Part shown: in pieces, positions 6,106-6,787 of the stretch
Layout of the letters: each line of letters starts with the position of its first letter
How positions within the stretch are numbered: position 1 is the first letter of the stretch
NCBI GenBank assembly: GCA_947460165.1
Contig: CANHKH010000183.1
Span: 1 to 6,787, forward strand
Length of the DNA: 6,787 nt
Origin: Comamonadaceae bacterium
Lineage (GTDB): Bacteria; Pseudomonadota; Gammaproteobacteria; Burkholderiales; Burkholderiaceae_C
Reading direction: 5' to 3'
Program-made: the position numbers and the translations under genes
Notes under the pieces: generated by a model
What the model was told of the DNA's origin: nothing
Seen by the model: only the letters and a program-made list of their open reading frames with translations
Database searches by the model: none

Positions 6106-6474
6106 CACAAGGAAATCGCCTGGTTGGGCCTGACCGAAACCGAGGCCAAGGCGCAAGGCATCAAGATCAAAAAGGGCCTCTTTCCCTGCGCCGCCTCGTG
6201 CCGCGCCACCGCCAACGGCCGCACCGAGGGCTTTACCAAGCTCTTGTTTGACGACAGCCCTGAAGCTCATGGCCACGGCAAGATCCAGGGCGGCGGCATC
6301 GTCGGCCCCAACGCGGGTGACATGCTGGGCAAAATTGCGCTGGCCATAGAGATGGGCGCCGACGCGGTGGACATCGGCAAATCCATACACCCGCACCCCA
6401 CGCTGGGCGAGAGCATAGGCATGGCGGCCGAGGTGGCGCACGGCAGTTGCACGGATTTGCCGCTTGCGCGAAAG
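6106..6474 (+). pseudogene. lpdA: 3' fragment of a dihydrolipoyl dehydrogenase (E3) gene, dimerisation domain only
   Basis: The reading frame encodes the C-terminal interface domain (Pyr_redox_dim) of a pyruvate-dehydrogenase-type dihydrolipoyl dehydrogenase, the FAD enzyme that reoxidises dihydrolipoamide. Similarity begins abruptly near HKEIAW (6106-6123). It continues through GLTETEAKAQGIKIKKGLFP, GRTEGFTKLLFDDSPEAHGHGK, IALAIEMGADAVDIG, the catalytic His-Glu segment HPHPTLGES, and AAEVAHGSCTDLPLARK. The roughly 350 upstream residues carrying the FAD and NAD domains and the redox disulfide are missing. Several positions look altered from what I recall of the family: CAASCRATA for WAASGRAIA, and GKIAL for GEIAL. 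The expected stop after ARK is replaced by TCG, so the frame reads on to 6615. No start codon with a ribosome binding site is present; TTG 6124 is a mid-domain codon. This is a non-functional remnant left by recombination or insertion. Confidence 0.85.
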
Positions 6475-6560
6475 TCGCACGGCCTCCCAGCCACACTGAT
6501 CAATCTTGGTCCCGCAAGGGATGGTGTTTTGTGCTTTTCGTTTACGGTTCTTGATCACAA

Positions 6561-6584
6561 AATACCGTGTGTTGACACGGTATT
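6561..6584 (-). terminator. Perfect 10-bp inverted repeat, probable terminator of the ICMT-like gene
   Basis: AATACCGTGT and ACACGGTATT pair perfectly around a 4-nt loop (GTTG on plus). Read on the minus strand, the hairpin begins 27 nt after the stop of the ICMT-like gene, and its right arm continues into a short T-run (TATTTTG). This is the geometry of a rho-independent terminator. The short T-run leaves an operator or recombination site possible. Confidence 0.55.
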
Positions 6585-6611
6585 GATGGTCACCCCCTTC
6601 AACTCCCAGTA

Positions 6612-6787
6612 TTAGTATAGATATGGTATGAGTGCTTTTACGCGCTGTTGATAATCTCTATATTCTTCGCCAAAAATGCCAATTAATTTTTTCTCTTCTA
6701 TGCGGTGGCCTAATCCAATGTAGAGGTATGACATAACCAATGTTAAAAGCATTTTTTGCGTTGGGAGTAAGAGAAATAAGCCTAAAA
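6612..6787 (-). CDS. Isoprenylcysteine carboxyl methyltransferase (ICMT)-family protein, C-terminal end
   Basis: Reading leftward from the right edge gives 57 codons (6785 to the TAA at 6612-6614) with no interruption; the 5' part lies outside the window. The sequence opens with a hydrophobic segment (LGLFLLLPTQKMLLTLVMSYLY split by a short polar turn), then GHRIEEKKLIGIFGEEYRDY and QQRVKALIPYLY. The R-x-EE-xx-L-xxx-FG-x-EY-xx-Y-xxx-V-xxx-IP pattern is the conserved C-terminal signature of the ICMT/phospholipid-methyltransferase-like membrane family, which binds S-adenosylmethionine near this end. The bacterial role is generally unknown, and true isoprenylcysteine substrates are unlikely. Base composition is about 35% GC by hand count with AT-ending codons, very unlike the operon to the left, which suggests horizontal acquisition. 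Confidence 0.75.
   Translation of the reverse strand, partial: LGLFLLLPTQKMLLTLVMSYLYIGLGHRIEEKKLIGIFGEEYRDYQQRVKALIPYLY

Noticed and set aside
1..6787. CRISPR array, tRNA, rRNA or riboswitch
   Set aside because: No regularly spaced repeats, cloverleaf or recognisable conserved RNA elements were seen on either strand.

Overview
The window looks like a high-GC betaproteobacterial chromosome, most likely order Burkholderiales. The main evidence is a Bug/TctC-type periplasmic receptor, a family greatly expanded in Burkholderiales, next to an IclR-regulated catabolic operon. Most of the window is strongly GC-rich. The last ~190 bases drop to about 35% GC by hand count, so the right edge is probably foreign or remodelled DNA.

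Layout. (1) Positions 1-3369, minus strand: a compact operon read right to left. It encodes an IclR-family regulator (3369-2521), a fumarylacetoacetate hydrolase (FAH)-family protein (2487-1552), a mandelate racemase/muconate lactonizing enzyme (MR/MLE) of the enolase superfamily (1507-404), and a SnoaL/NTF2-like small protein (from 407, running off the left edge). Spacings are 33 nt, 44 nt and an ATGA stop/start overlap. (2) Positions 3370-3612: divergent regulatory region with a perfect 6-7-6 inverted repeat, CGTTTC-N7-GAAACG. (3) Plus strand: a Bug/TctC solute receptor with a signal peptide (3613-4602), then a ModA-like substrate-binding-fold protein without a signal peptide (4723-5415). 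(4) Positions 5416-6060: no convincing gene. (5) Positions 6063-6096: terminator-like hairpin, directly followed by a 3' fragment of a pyruvate-dehydrogenase-type dihydrolipoyl dehydrogenase gene (about 6106-6474) lacking its FAD/NAD domains and its expected stop codon. (6) Positions 6561-6584: perfect 10-bp inverted repeat, followed at 6612-6787 by the AT-rich 3' end of an isoprenylcysteine carboxyl methyltransferase (ICMT)-like membrane gene on the minus strand.

How the genes may work together. The Bug receptor would capture an organic acid in the periplasm for a tripartite tricarboxylate transporter encoded elsewhere. The MR/MLE enzyme (racemase, cycloisomerase or acid-sugar dehydratase) and the FAH-family enzyme (C-C hydrolase, decarboxylase or isomerase of 2-keto acids) would catabolise it under IclR control. 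The substrate cannot be read from the sequence. Both enzymes keep their metal ligands but differ from the textbook family members at acid/base positions, so the chemistry may not be the standard one. I see no defence system, CRISPR array, RNA gene or intact mobile element. The most notable items are the variant enzyme pair, the signal-less ModA-like protein and the degraded right-hand junction.
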